Source of the DNA: Nostoc sp. FACHB-152 | GTDB lineage: Bacteria; Cyanobacteriota; Cyanobacteriia; Cyanobacteriales; Nostocaceae | Assembly (NCBI RefSeq): GCF_014697475.1 | Contig: NZ_JACJRV010000027.1 | Span: 1 to 64,000, forward strand | Reading direction: 5' to 3' | Length of the DNA: 64,000 bases | Shown: positions 45,896 to 56,117 of the stretch, in pieces | Position numbering within the stretch: the stretch's first letter is position 1 | How the letters are laid out: every line of letters begins with the position of its first letter | Notes under the pieces: generated by a model | What the model saw: only the letters and a program-made list of their open reading frames with translations | What the model was told of the DNA's origin: nothing | Database searches by the model: none | Made by a program: the position numbers and the translations under genes

Positions 45896-46852
45896 TCATA
45901 ACCCCTTGATTGCCAACAAGCCAGCCCCATAAGCCGGTTCGTATCTAGGCGAAATCACTTTAGCAAGCGGGAAATCCTGAAAAATAGATGCTGCAAATCT
46001 CTCCTGTATTTGAGACTTACCTTGCCAAACACTGCCAACTGTAACTATTTCAATATTTGAATTGTTATTAAAAATTTTATTAATTACTGTGGATGTAGCC
46101 TTTACTAATTCTTCCACAGCATCATTAATTATCGTATTAGCTAATTCATCGCCAGAAGCTGCTGCTAAATCTACAATTTGTGCTAAAGAAGATATCTCTT
46201 TAACTCCCCATCCTCGCCGATATACTACTTCAATTAAATCTTGTATATTTTCTAAACCAAGATGTCGTTTAAAACTATCTACTAAACTCGTTAATATTTC
46301 ACGTCCATCATAAGATTTTAGTGCTGCTTGCATACCAGAAACAGCAATTTTATAGGCACTACCTTCATCTCCTAAAATATAACCCCAACCACCAACACGG
46401 TGAGTTTCTCCCTGCTGATTTCGCCCGAAGACTATTGAGCCTGTACCTGCTGCGACAACAATTCCCACATCATCACCGATACCACCCACTAAAGCAATTA
46501 AAGCATCATGGCAGATAATAATATTAGATGGTTGTATATCCCATAAAATCGGCAACCAATTACTTCTTTGTAGCTCTTGTACTACTCCTTGAATTATTTT
46601 AATGTCGGCTGGACGACCAACCCCAGCCAAACCTAAACAGATCGCTTTAATTGTAATTGCCTCAGTAGATTTGAGGGCTTCATTAACAGCCTTATATATA
46701 GCAGAATGAATTGATTGTATTGCCGCTTCCACACCTACACTTTGATAGTTAGATGCGCCCCCGATACCATGTCCTAGTACTTTAGCAGTATCATCCATCA
46801 GGACACATACAGTTTTAGTACCACCGCCATCTATTCCTAAAACGTAACTCAT
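45896..46852 (-). CDS. N-acetylglucosamine kinase-like protein (BadF/BcrA ATPase family)
   Basis: 318-residue sugar kinase of the ASKHA fold. The first phosphate motif is VLGIDGGGTKTVCVLMD, the second VVAAGTGSIVFG, followed by VGGWGYILGDEGSAY, characteristic of GlcNAc kinases. The C-terminal EPAYGAGLLAIKG is the adenosine-binding part. ATG at 46852 begins the domain directly; the longer frame adds 31 unrelated residues. It is 35 bp downstream of an AmpG-like permease gene on the same strand, so both probably recycle cell-wall amino sugars. Confidence 0.87.
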   Translation of the reverse strand: MSYVLGIDGGGTKTVCVLMDDTAKVLGHGIGGASNYQSVGVEAAIQSIHSAIYKAVNEALKSTEAITIKAICLGLAGVGRPADIKIIQGVVQELQRSNWLPILWDIQPSNIIICHDALIALVGGIGDDVGIVVAAGTGSIVFGRNQQGETHRVGGWGYILGDEGSAYKIAVSGMQAALKSYDGREILTSLVDSFKRHLGLENIQDLIEVVYRRGWGVKEISSLAQIVDLAAASGDELANTIINDAVEELVKATSTVINKIFNNNSNIEIVTVGSVWQGKSQIQERFAASIFQDFPLAKVISPRYEPAYGAGLLAIKGL

Positions 46853-46887
46853 GAATTGTTTTACTGTTCGATAGGTTTTTGTTTTGT

Positions 46888-48120
46888 TTATTCTTTTAAA
46901 GGAATAAAAAATAAAATAATCATTCCAGGGATAGTCAGTAAACAAACTAAACTAAAAAATAATGTATACCCTAATACTGGTTGTAGATATCCGCTAACTA
47001 TTCCCGGTACCATCATACCCAAAGCCATAATACCCGTAGAGATAGCAAAATGTGATGTTTTATATTCTCCTTGAGAGATATACATTAAATAAACACTAAA
47101 AGCAGTAAAGCCAAAACCATAGCCAAATTGCTCTAAAGAAACCAGAGGATAAACAAAGTTTAAAGAAGGTTTAGCTGAAGCCATATAAACATAAAATAAA
47201 TCTGGTAAATTCAATGCTAAAGCCATAGGAAAGAGACATTTTTTTAAACCATACTTCGCAATTACTAATCCGCCTAAAATGCCTCCTATAATTAGGGATA
47301 GCACGCCAAATGTGCCATATACTAAACCAACATCTGATGTTGTTAATCCTAAGCCGCCAGCTTCTGGTTTATCTAGCAAAAATAAGGAAGCAAACTTGAC
47401 TAGCATAGCTTCGCCAAATCTGTAAAGCAAAATAAATCCTAAAATGAAGATAATTTTTTCTTGAGCAAAATAGGAACTAATTATTGACCAAAACGGTAGA
47501 TTATCTGTTTGTAGCTGGCGGGGTTTATCTGTATCTGGTAAAGGCAGAACTAAGCTGTGAAAGATACTAAGGATAGCTAAAACTACTGCTGCAAAGCCAA
47601 TTGCTATCGTCCAGCTTAAGGGAATGTTATTTAAATATCTTTCAAGCTGTCCTGCTAAAACTACTAGTAATCCTGAACCAAAGATAACCGCAAGTCGATA
47701 AAATAGTGAGCGAATCCCAACAAAAAATGCTTGTTGTTCTGGACTTAAAGCTAGGAGATAAAAGCCATCTGTCGCAATATCATAAGTCGCGGAAATAAAT
47801 GCTCCTACTGTTAACGCAGCGAGGGAGATAAAAAAGAAGTTGGGTAATTGTAAGCAAAATGCGATTAAACCCAAACAGCAAAACATAGCAAATTGGGTGT
47901 AAAGTAGCCATTTTCTTTTAGTTGAGTAAGTATCTACAATTGGCCCCCAAAACATTTTGATGACCCAAGGTAGATAAAGAAGGCTAGTCCAGACGGCGAT
48001 TTGTGTGTTGTCTATGCCTAGTTTTTTGTAAAAAATGACGGAAACTGTGTTGATGATGATGTAAGGTACACCGGAGGCGAAATATAAGGTGGGGATGTAA
48101 TACCAGGGGGAGCGTGACAT
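46888..48120 (-). CDS. MFS permease, AmpG-like
   Basis: 410-residue membrane protein with about 12 helices. The N-terminus PTLYFASGVPYIIINTVSVI and LPWVIKMFWGPIVD are like the muropeptide permease AmpG, which brings anhydro-muropeptides from the periplasm to the cytoplasm. The adjacent GlcNAc kinase gene supports a role in peptidoglycan recycling. ATG at 48120 is used: the frame continues upstream to 48189, but those 23 residues are encoded by dispersed-repeat DNA. Substrate specificity is inferred. Confidence 0.8.
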   Translation of the reverse strand: MSRSPWYYIPTLYFASGVPYIIINTVSVIFYKKLGIDNTQIAVWTSLLYLPWVIKMFWGPIVDTYSTKRKWLLYTQFAMFCCLGLIAFCLQLPNFFFISLAALTVGAFISATYDIATDGFYLLALSPEQQAFFVGIRSLFYRLAVIFGSGLLVVLAGQLERYLNNIPLSWTIAIGFAAVVLAILSIFHSLVLPLPDTDKPRQLQTDNLPFWSIISSYFAQEKIIFILGFILLYRFGEAMLVKFASLFLLDKPEAGGLGLTTSDVGLVYGTFGVLSLIIGGILGGLVIAKYGLKKCLFPMALALNLPDLFYVYMASAKPSLNFVYPLVSLEQFGYGFGFTAFSVYLMYISQGEYKTSHFAISTGIMALGMMVPGIVSGYLQPVLGYTLFFSLVCLLTIPGMIILFFIPLKE

Positions 48121-48138
48121 AAGATGAGGATAATTTTT

Positions 48139-48188
48139 TGAACGTAGACGCGTAAGCGGCTTGCCGCAGGCTACCGCCAAGAACGCCA
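48139..48188. repeat. GTAGACGCGTAAGC dispersed repeat
   Basis: AACGTAGACGCGTAAGCGG followed by CTTGCCGCAGGCTACCGCC and AAGAACGCC. The same order of blocks occurs at 29751-29803. It lies between the permease and the GxxExxY pseudogene. Confidence 0.65.
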
Positions 48189-48196
48189 AGAGGAGA

Positions 48197-48623
48197 TTAA
48201 GAAGAAAGAATAATGCGTTTTATACCGTCTTTTAGAAGAGGGACATTAAAGTTTATGAGGAGGCCTAAGGGACAGTTGGTTATTTTCAGGCACGAGAGAA
48301 CTTGAGCTTCGTGAATAGGTGCTAAGTTGTGGACTGCTTTTAATTCCACAATTAAAGAATTGGCAACTAAAAAATCTAATCTACCTTTGCCTACTTCATG
48401 ACCTTTGTAATTAACTGTTACAAACTTTTCAAACTCATGAGGTATCCCTCGCCTTAAAAATTCTATAATTAATGCCTTCTGATACACTTCCTTTAAAAAT
48501 CCTGGCCCCAAAACTCTGATGTACTTCTATCGCTGCTCCAATTACAGCATAAGCTAACCTATCTAACTCTTGGCTAGGTTCTCTTCTCTTGGCGTTCTTG
48601 GCTTCTTGGCGGTTCGTTTCCAT
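48197..48623 (-). pseudogene. GxxExxY family protein, frameshifted
   Basis: The two halves read ELDRLAYAVIGAAIEVHQSFG (from ATG 48623) and then, in another frame, GPGFLKEVYQKALIIEFLRR to IVELKAVHNLAPIHEAQVL. Together they make a complete member of the GxxExxY family, a small PD-(D/E)XK-like domain of about 125-140 residues. The frame is broken by one extra base in the G4/C4 run at 48506-48509. Removing one G restores the reading. A sequencing error in a homopolymer or a real inactivating mutation would look the same. Function of the family is unknown. Confidence 0.75.
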
Positions 48624-48676
48624 AACAACCCTGTGGCAAAATTTATTAAAGTCCTTCCACACTTAGTTTTCCCCGC

Positions 48677-51600
48677 ATGACCGCAACTATCCTAAATCTT
48701 CCCAGTCTCTACGAACCCTTCTCCACTGAAGCTAAGTGGCAAAAATTCTGGGAAGACAACCAAGTTTACAAAGCTGACCCTAATCACGGTGGCGAACCTT
48801 ATTGTGTCGTCATTCCGCCACCGAATGTTACTGGCAGTTTGCACATGGGTCACGCTTTTGAAAGTGCATTGATTGATGTGCTTGTGCGTTACCACCGGAT
48901 GCAAGGACGCAATACTCTGTGGCTACCCGGAACTGACCACGCTAGTATCGCTGTGCATACGATGCTAGAAAGACAACTCAAAAAAGAAGGTAAAACTCGC
49001 TCTGAGTTGGGGCGTGAACAATTCCTAGAACGCGCTTGGCAGTGGAAGGCGGAGTCTGGGGGAACAATTGTTAATCAACTACGCCGTTTGGGTGTCTCGG
49101 TGGACTGGTCACGGGAACGCTTCACGTTAGATGAGGGCTTATCTAAAGCTGTGGTAGAAGCTTTTGTAAGTCTGTACGATGAAGGATTAATTTATCGTGG
49201 TGAATATTTGGTGAACTGGTGTCCGGCTACTCAGTCGGCTGTGTCGGATGTGGAGGTGGAATCTAAGGAGGTTGATGGTAATCTCTGGCATTTCCGCTAT
49301 CCACTGACTGATGGGTCTGGTTATGTTGAGGTGGCGACGACTCGACCAGAAACGATGTTGGGTGATACTGGGGTAGCGGTGAATCCCAATGATGACCGAT
49401 ATAAACACCTGATTGGTAAAGCACTCACGCTGCCAATTATGCAGCGCGAAATTCCCATTATTGGCGATGAGTTGGTTGATCCCAGTTTTGGTACGGGTTG
49501 CGTGAAGATAACGCCCGCCCATGATCCCAATGATTTTGAGATGGGTAAGCGTCATAATTTGCCGTTTATTAACATCCTGAATAAGGATGGCACTCTCAAC
49601 GCTAACGCTGGCGAGTTTCAAGGACAAGACCGCTTTGTGGCGAGAAAGAATGTAGTTGCTCGTCTGGAAGCTGATGGGGTTTTGGTGAAGGTAGAAGATT
49701 ATAAGCATACCGTTCCTTATAGTGATCGCGGTAAAGTCCCAATCGAACCTCTCCTCTCGACTCAATGGTTTGTCAAAATTCGCCCAATGGCAGACCGCGC
49801 CCTAGAATTCCTCGACCAACAAAATTCACCTGAGTTTGTCCCTCAACGCTGGACTAAGGTTTACCGTGATTGGTTGGTCAGTCTGCGCGACTGGTGTATT
49901 TCCCGTCAGCTTTGGTGGGGACACCAAATTCCGGCTTGGTACGCTGTTAGCGAAACTGACGGACAAATCACCGATACTACCCCGTTTGTCGTGGCGAAGT
50001 CTGCTGATGAAGCTTGGGAGAAAGCCAAATCACAATTTGGTGAAAATGTCCAGATACAACAAGATCCAGATGTTCTTGATACTTGGTTTTCTTCGGGGCT
50101 ATGGCCATTCTCAACTTTAGGCTGGCCAGAAAAAACCCCAGATTTAGCAACTTATTACCCCACTACAACCCTAGTTACAGGCTTTGACATCATCTTTTTC
50201 TGGGTTGCCAGAATGACGATGATGGCGGGTCATTTTACCGGGCAGATGCCGTTCCAGACAGTTTACATCCACGGCTTGGTACGGGATGAAAACAATAAAA
50301 AGATGTCGAAGACGGCGAATAATGGCATCGACCCGTTAATTTTGATTGAGAAATACGGCACTGATGCCCTGCGCTACACCTTGGTGAAGGAAGTTGCAGG
50401 TGCAGGTCAAGATATCCGCCTAGAATACAACCGCAAAACTGATGAGTCATCCTCAGTGGAAGCATCGCGCAACTTTGCCAATAAGTTGTGGAATGCGGCG
50501 CGGTTCGTGATGATGAATTTGGATGGACAGACACCGCAACAACTCGGTCAGCCTGTTGCTACTGAATTGAGCGATCGCTGGATTCTTTCTCGTTATCATC
50601 AAGTAGTTAAGCAAACTACAAATAGCATCGATAACTACGGTTTAGGGGAAGCAGCCAAGGGTCTATACGAATTCATTTGGGGCGATTTCTGCGACTGGTA
50701 TATTGAATTAGTCAAATCTAGGTTACAACCAACTGCTGATCCCGCATCCCGTCGCGCAGTCCAACAAACCTTAGCCTACGTACTGGAAGGGATTTTAAAA
50801 CTACTGCATCCCTTTATGCCTCACATCACTGAGGAAATCTGGCAGGTACTCACCCAACAAGACCCAGATTCTCAAAAATCTTTGGCTTTACAAGCCTACC
50901 CCAAGGCAGATGCCAATCTCATTGATCCCGCTTTGGAAGAACAGTTTGAATTGCTGATTGGCACTATCCGCACAATTCGCAATTTACGCGCTGAGGCGGA
51001 TGTAAAGCCAGGGGCAAAAGTAAAGGTATATTTGCAAACCGACAGCATCAAGGAACAGCAAATCCTCACTGCTTGCCAAGCTTATATCAAGGATTTAGCT
51101 AAAGTGGAAACTTTAAGCTTTGCTGGTGAACAAAAAACCCCAATAGCAGTAGCAACTCAAAAACCCCTACAGGGTTGGAAGACTATTGGTTTAGTTATTG
51201 TGGGGCTTGTCTTTGCCAAAGTTGGTTTCGCAGCTGCTAACACAGTTAACACCATTCCCTTGATTGGCACTTTCTTTGAAATTGTCGGTTTAGGTTATAC
51301 TGCTTGGTTTGCTGTTCGTAACTTTTTAACTGCCGAAGCTAGACAACAATTCTGGGCTGGGTTGTTCCCGCCAGATACACAGCCAATACAGCAACAAGCA
51401 GTCTTAGAACAGCCACAAACACCAGAACAAACCATTGCTGGGGTTGTCGGTACAGTCCAAGTAGTAATTCCCTTGACTGGTGTGGTAGACGTTGACGCAC
51501 TACGCGCCAAACTGGAGAAAAGCCTTAGCAAAGCTGAAGCTGAAGCCCAATCTCTCAGAGGTAGGTTAAGCAATCCTAAGTTTGTCGATAAAGCTCCCGC

Positions 51601-51688
51601 CGACGTGGTAAAAGGAGCGAAAGATGCCTTAGCCGAGGCTGAAAAACAAGCCGAAATTTTGCGCGTACGCCTTCAGACATTGTTGTAG
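48677..51688 (+). CDS. valS: valyl-tRNA synthetase with CAAD membrane domain
   Basis: 1003-residue class I synthetase that charges tRNA-Val. The HIGH motif reads [10 protein letters not shown] (about residue 52) and KMSKS reads [11 protein letters not shown] (about 541). The editing domain ([17 protein letters not shown]) and the anticodon-binding domain follow. Within the C-terminal coiled-coil part, residues about 825-910 form a CAAD domain with two membrane helices ([39 protein letters not shown]). The valine-specific coiled coil ([20 protein letters not shown]) comes after it. CAAD anchors some cyanobacterial synthetases to thylakoid membranes, as reported for Anabaena ValRS. Confidence 0.97.
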   Translation: MTATILNLPSLYEPFSTEAKWQKFWEDNQVYKADPNHGGEPYCVVIPPPNVTGSLHMGHAFESALIDVLVRYHRMQGRNTLWLPGTDHASIAVHTMLERQLKKEGKTRSELGREQFLERAWQWKAESGGTIVNQLRRLGVSVDWSRERFTLDEGLSKAVVEAFVSLYDEGLIYRGEYLVNWCPATQSAVSDVEVESKEVDGNLWHFRYPLTDGSGYVEVATTRPETMLGDTGVAVNPNDDRYKHLIGKALTLPIMQREIPIIGDELVDPSFGTGCVKITPAHDPNDFEMGKRHNLPFINILNKDGTLNANAGEFQGQDRFVARKNVVARLEADGVLVKVEDYKHTVPYSDRGKVPIEPLLSTQWFVKIRPMADRALEFLDQQNSPEFVPQRWTKVYRDWLVSLRDWCISRQLWWGHQIPAWYAVSETDGQITDTTPFVVAKSADEAWEKAKSQFGENVQIQQDPDVLDTWFSSGLWPFSTLGWPEKTPDLATYYPTTTLVTGFDIIFFWVARMTMMAGHFTGQMPFQTVYIHGLVRDENNKKMSKTANNGIDPLILIEKYGTDALRYTLVKEVAGAGQDIRLEYNRKTDESSSVEASRNFANKLWNAARFVMMNLDGQTPQQLGQPVATELSDRWILSRYHQVVKQTTNSIDNYGLGEAAKGLYEFIWGDFCDWYIELVKSRLQPTADPASRRAVQQTLAYVLEGILKLLHPFMPHITEEIWQVLTQQDPDSQKSLALQAYPKADANLIDPALEEQFELLIGTIRTIRNLRAEADVKPGAKVKVYLQTDSIKEQQILTACQAYIKDLAKVETLSFAGEQKTPIAVATQKPLQGWKTIGLVIVGLVFAKVGFAAANTVNTIPLIGTFFEIVGLGYTAWFAVRNFLTAEARQQFWAGLFPPDTQPIQQQAVLEQPQTPEQTIAGVVGTVQVVIPLTGVVDVDALRAKLEKSLSKAEAEAQSLRGRLSNPKFVDKAPADVVKGAKDALAEAEKQAEILRVRLQTLL

Positions 51689-51718
51689 CGATCGCCTGCT
51701 GAGTCTGTCATAACTGTA

Positions 51719-51764
51719 ATGGGTAATGGGAGAGTTTTGAGCCAAACTCTCACCAATTACCCAT
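51719..51764. terminator. imperfect long hairpin after valS
   Basis: ATGGGTAAT...AGAGTTT pairs with AAACTCT...ATTACCCAT. The stem is long but no clean T run follows, so it may stabilise the 3' end rather than terminate. Confidence 0.4.
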
Positions 51765-51865
51765 AAATAAAAATTCCCAAATATTCATTTGTCACCTGTC
51801 CCCTCTCGCCTGACTTATCACTTATTTTTTAATTTTTGGTTGTAAAGTGGAGCTAAACAACGATC

Positions 51866-52309
51866 ATGTTATACCTAGCTCAGGTACAAAAAAACGAATT
51901 TTTAGACCAGTACCAGTTGCACTTGTTAGCACGTCAAGAAGCTGAAAATCTCTGGGCAATTATTCCCGAAGAAGCTTTTATTCTTTTGGGTAAAGGCAAC
52001 TCTATGAGTGAAAAATTGCTAGTTCTAGTAGAACTTTCTCCTACAGGTGAAATTACAAAGCTAGACGATGCCTGTAATTGGGTACTGAACTTGGTACAAA
52101 CTTACCTCAGCAGTGGCATGACTCCAGAATTTTTACAACAAGAAGCAGAACGTGCCGAACAGTGGCGACAATCTTTAACCTTGCAAAATCAAGACTTAGC
52201 CCGTCGTTCTCTAGAATTGGAAGCCCGTCGTGAACAAATTCAAGCTTTAGAAGAAAGTCTCAAGCGTGAGAGGAACGGTCATCACAAAGATGAAGCGGCT
52301 GGTAGTTAA
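51866..52309 (+). CDS. cyanobacterial hypothetical protein with C-terminal coiled coil
   Basis: 147 residues. The N-terminal half is a compact alpha/beta region (MLYLAQVQKNEFLDQYQLHL; LVLVELSPTGEITKLDDAC). The C-terminal 50 residues are Gln/Glu/Arg-rich and helical (LEARREQIQALEESLKRE), probably a coiled coil. I recognise only the general cyanobacterial character. It stands alone. Confidence 0.6.
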   Translation: MLYLAQVQKNEFLDQYQLHLLARQEAENLWAIIPEEAFILLGKGNSMSEKLLVLVELSPTGEITKLDDACNWVLNLVQTYLSSGMTPEFLQQEAERAEQWRQSLTLQNQDLARRSLELEARREQIQALEESLKRERNGHHKDEAAGS

Positions 52310-52699
52310 AAATATTAAGCTTTGTGTGCAAATCACTAAATATTTATTGTTAATTGCAAAATTTTACTTAATAATTTTCTCTTCTCAAACTCAAAAGATA
52401 ACTTTACTTAAAGTTAAAGGTGCTGGGCTATAAATATTATCATATTTGCTTGGCATTGACATAAAATCACAAAGGATTAATAATCCTTGGGTGCTGGGTG
52501 CAATTTCCCAAAGCTGGTAGTTGAGAACAGCAAACTGTTAAACCCCAGATTTACGTATGTTGGATTAATTTCTAACTTTTGACATACGTGTAGCAATTGC
52601 AAAAAAATGCAGTAATATGACAGCTAACTTCAGTCTTAAATAGCGACAATAGCTGGTATAGCGTGTTTTTATTGAACTAGTGAGGTTATTTTTAAAATT
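52310..52699. other. gene-free stretch upstream of a membrane protein gene
   Basis: 390 bp, AT-rich. A TTGACA at about 52576 has no -10 box at proper spacing. Nothing else was recognised. Confidence 0.35.
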
Positions 52700-53107
52700 A
52701 TGAACGCCTTCCAACCATCTAGACAGCCGTTACAACCTATACAGAAACGCCAAACGCCTCGTCCAAAACGGCATCTTCGTCAACGTTCTTATCAAGTGAT
52801 GGCTCTTGAAGCCTCAGTCAAGATAGGTGTCAATTTTGTCATCTTAGCAGCAGCAGCATCCGCGCTAACACAACTTTTGCCTTATCACTTGCTACAGCAG
52901 CAAAAGCTGCGAGAAGTTCGCACTGAAGTCAAAATTATGGAAGGCCGTGTTAATACCTTACAGGCAGAATTTGTCCGCAACTTTGATCCCCGCCAAACTA
53001 AAACTATGATTGAGCAGCAAGGATATAAATTTCAACCTAACCAGCGTCTGGTTGTGTTAACAAATCAGGATGGGAAAGAAATTAAACCCTTAAATTCCTT
53101 ACCCTAA
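52700..53107 (+). CDS. single-pass membrane protein, FtsL/DivIC-like topology
   Basis: 135 residues: a basic N-terminal cytoplasmic tail (QKRQTPRPKRHLRQRS), one membrane helix at about 42-60 (GVNFVILAAAASALTQLLP), a short coiled coil (QQKLREVRTEVKIMEGRVNT) and a small C-terminal region. That is the layout of bacterial divisome linkers FtsL and DivIC, but the sequence alone does not prove kinship. It stands alone, so context gives no support either. Confidence 0.5.
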   Translation: MNAFQPSRQPLQPIQKRQTPRPKRHLRQRSYQVMALEASVKIGVNFVILAAAASALTQLLPYHLLQQQKLREVRTEVKIMEGRVNTLQAEFVRNFDPRQTKTMIEQQGYKFQPNQRLVVLTNQDGKEIKPLNSLP

Positions 53108-53250
53108 ACGCAATTTTGATTTAGGAATTTGCACTCATTACAGTTCCTTTTATGCATAGTTGCGTATATAGAGATATACACATAATGATTAAAAAGCTAT
53201 ATAGTTATCACTGATTAGCTATTAGTAATACAGGGTCTCAATCTGCCGTT

Positions 53251-53348
53251 ATATCGTGTTCGGTGAAAGACTTATCATGAAGGACGCAGGGGAGAGGGTT
53301 CTTTAGTTTCTGCACAGATACACCCACTAATCAGCTGAAGATGATGTC
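53251..53348. repeat. dispersed repeat, copy 2 (uninterrupted)
   Basis: Runs from ATATCGTGTTCGG to CTGAAGATGATGTC. Read on the minus strand it matches the repeat at 10102-10375 block by block (TCTGTGCAGAAAC, CTCCCCTGC, TGATAAGTCTTT, ACACGATAT) but lacks the 151-bp insert. It lies between convergent genes. Confidence 0.7.
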
Positions 53349-53387
53349 AAGCTTCATTTAACTGCTGTTGAAGATTACTAATTCACC

Positions 53388-54104
53388 CTAGTACTTGCCA
53401 AACAACAGATCATTTAGCCAAGTGTCAATTTTTAAACGTAAACGGCAACCCGAAAAACTACCGCTATGATCTAGTAAGGATACTTTTGTTAGCGCACGCC
53501 GATAATCTGCGATCGCACAATTCCAGTCGCCCCAAAGATGGTAAGTTCTGCCGCGTTCAGCCCAAATATGAGCCTCTAACTGACCAAACAGCAGTGCGAT
53601 CTCAAAATTCTCAATCGCCTCCTCATATTCTTCCAAATCCCGTAAGGTAATACCTCGGTTAATCCAGGCGCGCACATAACTAGGATTCAAATCAATCGCT
53701 TGGTCATAGTCATCAAGTGCAGCAGCCAACTCTCCGCAAGCTGCGTAGTAATTTGCCCGATTATTATAAGCACCAGCTAAATGAGGATTTAATTGTAGTG
53801 CTGTATTGTAGTCACCCAAAGCTTTTTGCTTGTCGCCTGTTTGAAAATAAATCAAGCCCCGATTGTTGTAATCAAGCGCATTTTGGGGATGATGGTGAAT
53901 CAATTCGTTTAACAGGGCGATCGCCTTAGTATAATCTCCTTGTTTAGCAGACTTCAAAGCACAAGAGCGCAAGTAGCTTTCTTCTAAAGCAGATTTACCA
54001 CTACCATCAGCCTCATCCCCTAGAGTATTTGACGTATCAGCTACAACAGATTGGCAACTGTTATTTTGCTGTTCACCAGAAGTTAAAAATGAGTGACTGT
54101 TCAT
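53388..54104 (-). CDS. TPR-repeat protein
   Basis: 238 residues. After a polar N-terminus come about five tetratricopeptide repeats, e.g. DYNNRGLIYFQTGDKQKALG, AYNNRANYYAACGELAAALD and AWINRGITLRDLEEYEEAIE. No signal peptide or catalytic domain, so it is a protein-protein scaffold in the cytoplasm. ATG at 54104 is preferred over 54146, because AGGGAG lies just upstream. Partner unknown. Confidence 0.83.
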   Translation of the reverse strand: MNSHSFLTSGEQQNNSCQSVVADTSNTLGDEADGSGKSALEESYLRSCALKSAKQGDYTKAIALLNELIHHHPQNALDYNNRGLIYFQTGDKQKALGDYNTALQLNPHLAGAYNNRANYYAACGELAAALDDYDQAIDLNPSYVRAWINRGITLRDLEEYEEAIENFEIALLFGQLEAHIWAERGRTYHLWGDWNCAIADYRRALTKVSLLDHSGSFSGCRLRLKIDTWLNDLLFGKY

Positions 54105-54616
54105 GTCTCCCTGCCTAAGATGCTTGCTCTTGTAAATTAAATTCAAGTTTTATCTATGGTGGTAGTCATGCCCCGATACATTTTAAATGTGTCTATAATT
54201 ACTTTAATTTAAGTAACTCAGACGAAATTGTCGGTACTACAACCAGTAAAAAACTTGGACTTATACCAACAATTCATGCACTAACTTATTAATAGATACT
54301 TCACTCGCAAGTAGAATTCCAGAAAAAAACAAAATCAATCTTTACGGGGATTAGATCTTAGCTACTGGATACTAAAAAAATTAACTATCCTTTTTCCGTG
54401 TGTCTCTTGCCTGTTTCCTAATTCTGAATGAGCAACAACTTGATAGAATCCTACTAGCCGTTCATAAGAGATGGAGAAAAGGGTACAGAGACATGGCAAC
54501 CTCAAGAGACTATAGGAGTTTCTTTTTGTTGCTGTGTTTCTCCCTTAAAAAGCCACTAACACACTCCAAGTTTTCCGTTACAGAATTTTAATTTTTAGGT
54601 CTTGTGAAAATTTCCC
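54105..54616. other. gene-free divergent region
   Basis: About 510 bp between divergent genes. One open frame of 63 codons (54400-54591) is present on the plus strand but has neither a ribosome-binding site nor recognisable sequence. No repeat stands out. Confidence 0.4.
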
Positions 54617-55081
54617 ATGACAACAGCAATTTCTGATCAAGATACATCCGATTTAGCAGCCGATGATTACGTCGTTATCGGTCTAGCAACTTGCTTTATT
54701 AAAGAAGATGGAGAAGTTCATCAAGTGGATGTGATAGAGCCAATTCCTTCTGCATCTTTAGAAGCATTAATGAAAGATATTCCTACTTCCTACAAACTAG
54801 CTTGTGCCACAACCTTAGAAGCAGTCTTGGATGGGGATACACCACTACTGCCAGAAGGCTTTCCCGACTCCGCTCAATTTGCAGATGAATTTGCACAACG
54901 AGTTTTTGCAGCCGCCCGCACCTATAAGCGTACAGAAACTGCCAAAACCTTAATTCCTCTTGGTACAACCTACACTGATTTCAAGTATTCAACTGAGCGA
55001 AAGCGTGTGTTAAATGCTGCCAGGGTAGTAACAAAAGACGACAATGTAAAACAGCACTCACATACTCACAAAGTTCTTTAA
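54617..55081 (+). CDS. hypothetical protein in an operon with GST
   Basis: 154 residues, acidic in the N-terminal half (DQDTSDLAADDYVVIGLATC; VHQVDVIEPIPSASLEALMK) and basic near the C-terminus. I do not know the family. It ends 12 bp before the GST start, so the two are almost surely co-transcribed. A link to thiol or stress metabolism is only contextual. Confidence 0.6.
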   Translation: MTTAISDQDTSDLAADDYVVIGLATCFIKEDGEVHQVDVIEPIPSASLEALMKDIPTSYKLACATTLEAVLDGDTPLLPEGFPDSAQFADEFAQRVFAAARTYKRTETAKTLIPLGTTYTDFKYSTERKRVLNAARVVTKDDNVKQHSHTHKVL

Positions 55082-55093
55082 ATATCTGTAATT

Positions 55094-55651
55094 ATGCTAA
55101 AACTTTACGGCGGTGCTATGAGCCGCGCTTCCATCGTTAAGTGGTATCTAGAAGAACTACAAATTCCCTATGAGTTTGTGCAGCTAGATATGAAAGCAGG
55201 CGAACACTTGCAGCCTGAGTATCTGAAAATTAACCCGATGGGTAAAGTCCCAGCCATCATTGATGGAGATGTACATCTGTGGGAATCTGGTGCGATTCTG
55301 CTGTATTTAAATGATAAGTATGGCAAAACCTCAGTTTCGCCAGAACAGCGTGCCGAATTTTACCAATGGGTATTATTTGCCAACGGTACTCTCGGCCCAG
55401 GAATTTTTACAGAAACAACCAGAGAGCGAGAAGTACCCCGTTTGTTGACTCCCTTGAATGAAATTTTCGCGCGGCAACCTTTCTTACTGGGTGACGAATT
55501 CACAGTTGCCGACGTTGCTGTTGGCTCTATCCTTGCTTACATTCCCATGATGCTGAAACTAGACCTCAGTGCCTATCCAGCAGTTTTAGACTACATCAAG
55601 CGTATGACTGAACGACCAGCATTCCAAAAAGGTGTTGGTAGCCGAGCTTAA
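55094..55651 (+). CDS. glutathione S-transferase family protein
   Basis: 185-residue protein with a thioredoxin-like N-terminal domain (MLKLYGGAMSRASIVKWYLE, PMGKVPAIIDGDVHLWESGA with the cis-Pro and the Glu-Ser glutathione contact) and the all-helical C-terminal domain containing LGDEFTVADVAVGSIL. The likely catalytic Ser or Tyr lies in the first loop. Substrate unknown. A strong hairpin terminator follows the stop. Confidence 0.9.
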   Translation: MLKLYGGAMSRASIVKWYLEELQIPYEFVQLDMKAGEHLQPEYLKINPMGKVPAIIDGDVHLWESGAILLYLNDKYGKTSVSPEQRAEFYQWVLFANGTLGPGIFTETTREREVPRLLTPLNEIFARQPFLLGDEFTVADVAVGSILAYIPMMLKLDLSAYPAVLDYIKRMTERPAFQKGVGSRA

Positions 55652-55654
55652 TTG

Positions 55655-55679
55655 AATGGTGGGCAAGTCCCACCATTTT
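55655..55679 (+). terminator. intrinsic terminator after GST
   Basis: AATGGTGGG (55655-55663) pairs with CCCACCATT (55669-55677), followed by TTC, right after the GST stop. Confidence 0.7.
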
Positions 55680-56117
55680 CCTAGCACAACAAGGCAGCAA
55701 GTAAGAGCATTGATTTCTTAAGTTCTTCGCCTGTTTCAGCTAATAGCTTGATTTAAGCCGCACTATAATAATAACTTGGCATAAAAAACCAAACTACAAA
55801 ACTCCTATTGAATTTTTGAAAAAACTTGGTACTTCCGTCTGCCTTTTAACAAGGCTAACAAATTTCATAACTTTGTTATGTTTACCATACTCATCGATTA
55901 AACTACCAACAAGAAAACCATCTATACTATTAAGTTTCGATAAAGAGACTTAGAAAAGCTTAGGTTTGAGGATTGCTATAGATATTACAACGATATTTAT
56001 AACGTTATTGTTAGCGATAGTAAGAATTTTTTGCCTACTGGGAATAATTAAACCAGAACCCCTTGTGTTTAAGAAAAGGGGCTAGTGCTAACTTTTGTAA
56101 CTTGTAGTCAAAAATCA
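55680..56117. other. gene-free leader of the HstK-like gene
   Basis: About 440 bp. It is AT-rich toward the gene and contains ATAACGATATT/AACGTTATTGTTA motifs at about 55988-56016. No ORF was recognised. Confidence 0.35.

Noticed and set aside
54400-54591. Plus-strand ORF of 63 codons
   Set aside because: No ribosome-binding site, no conserved pattern and not followed by any related gene.
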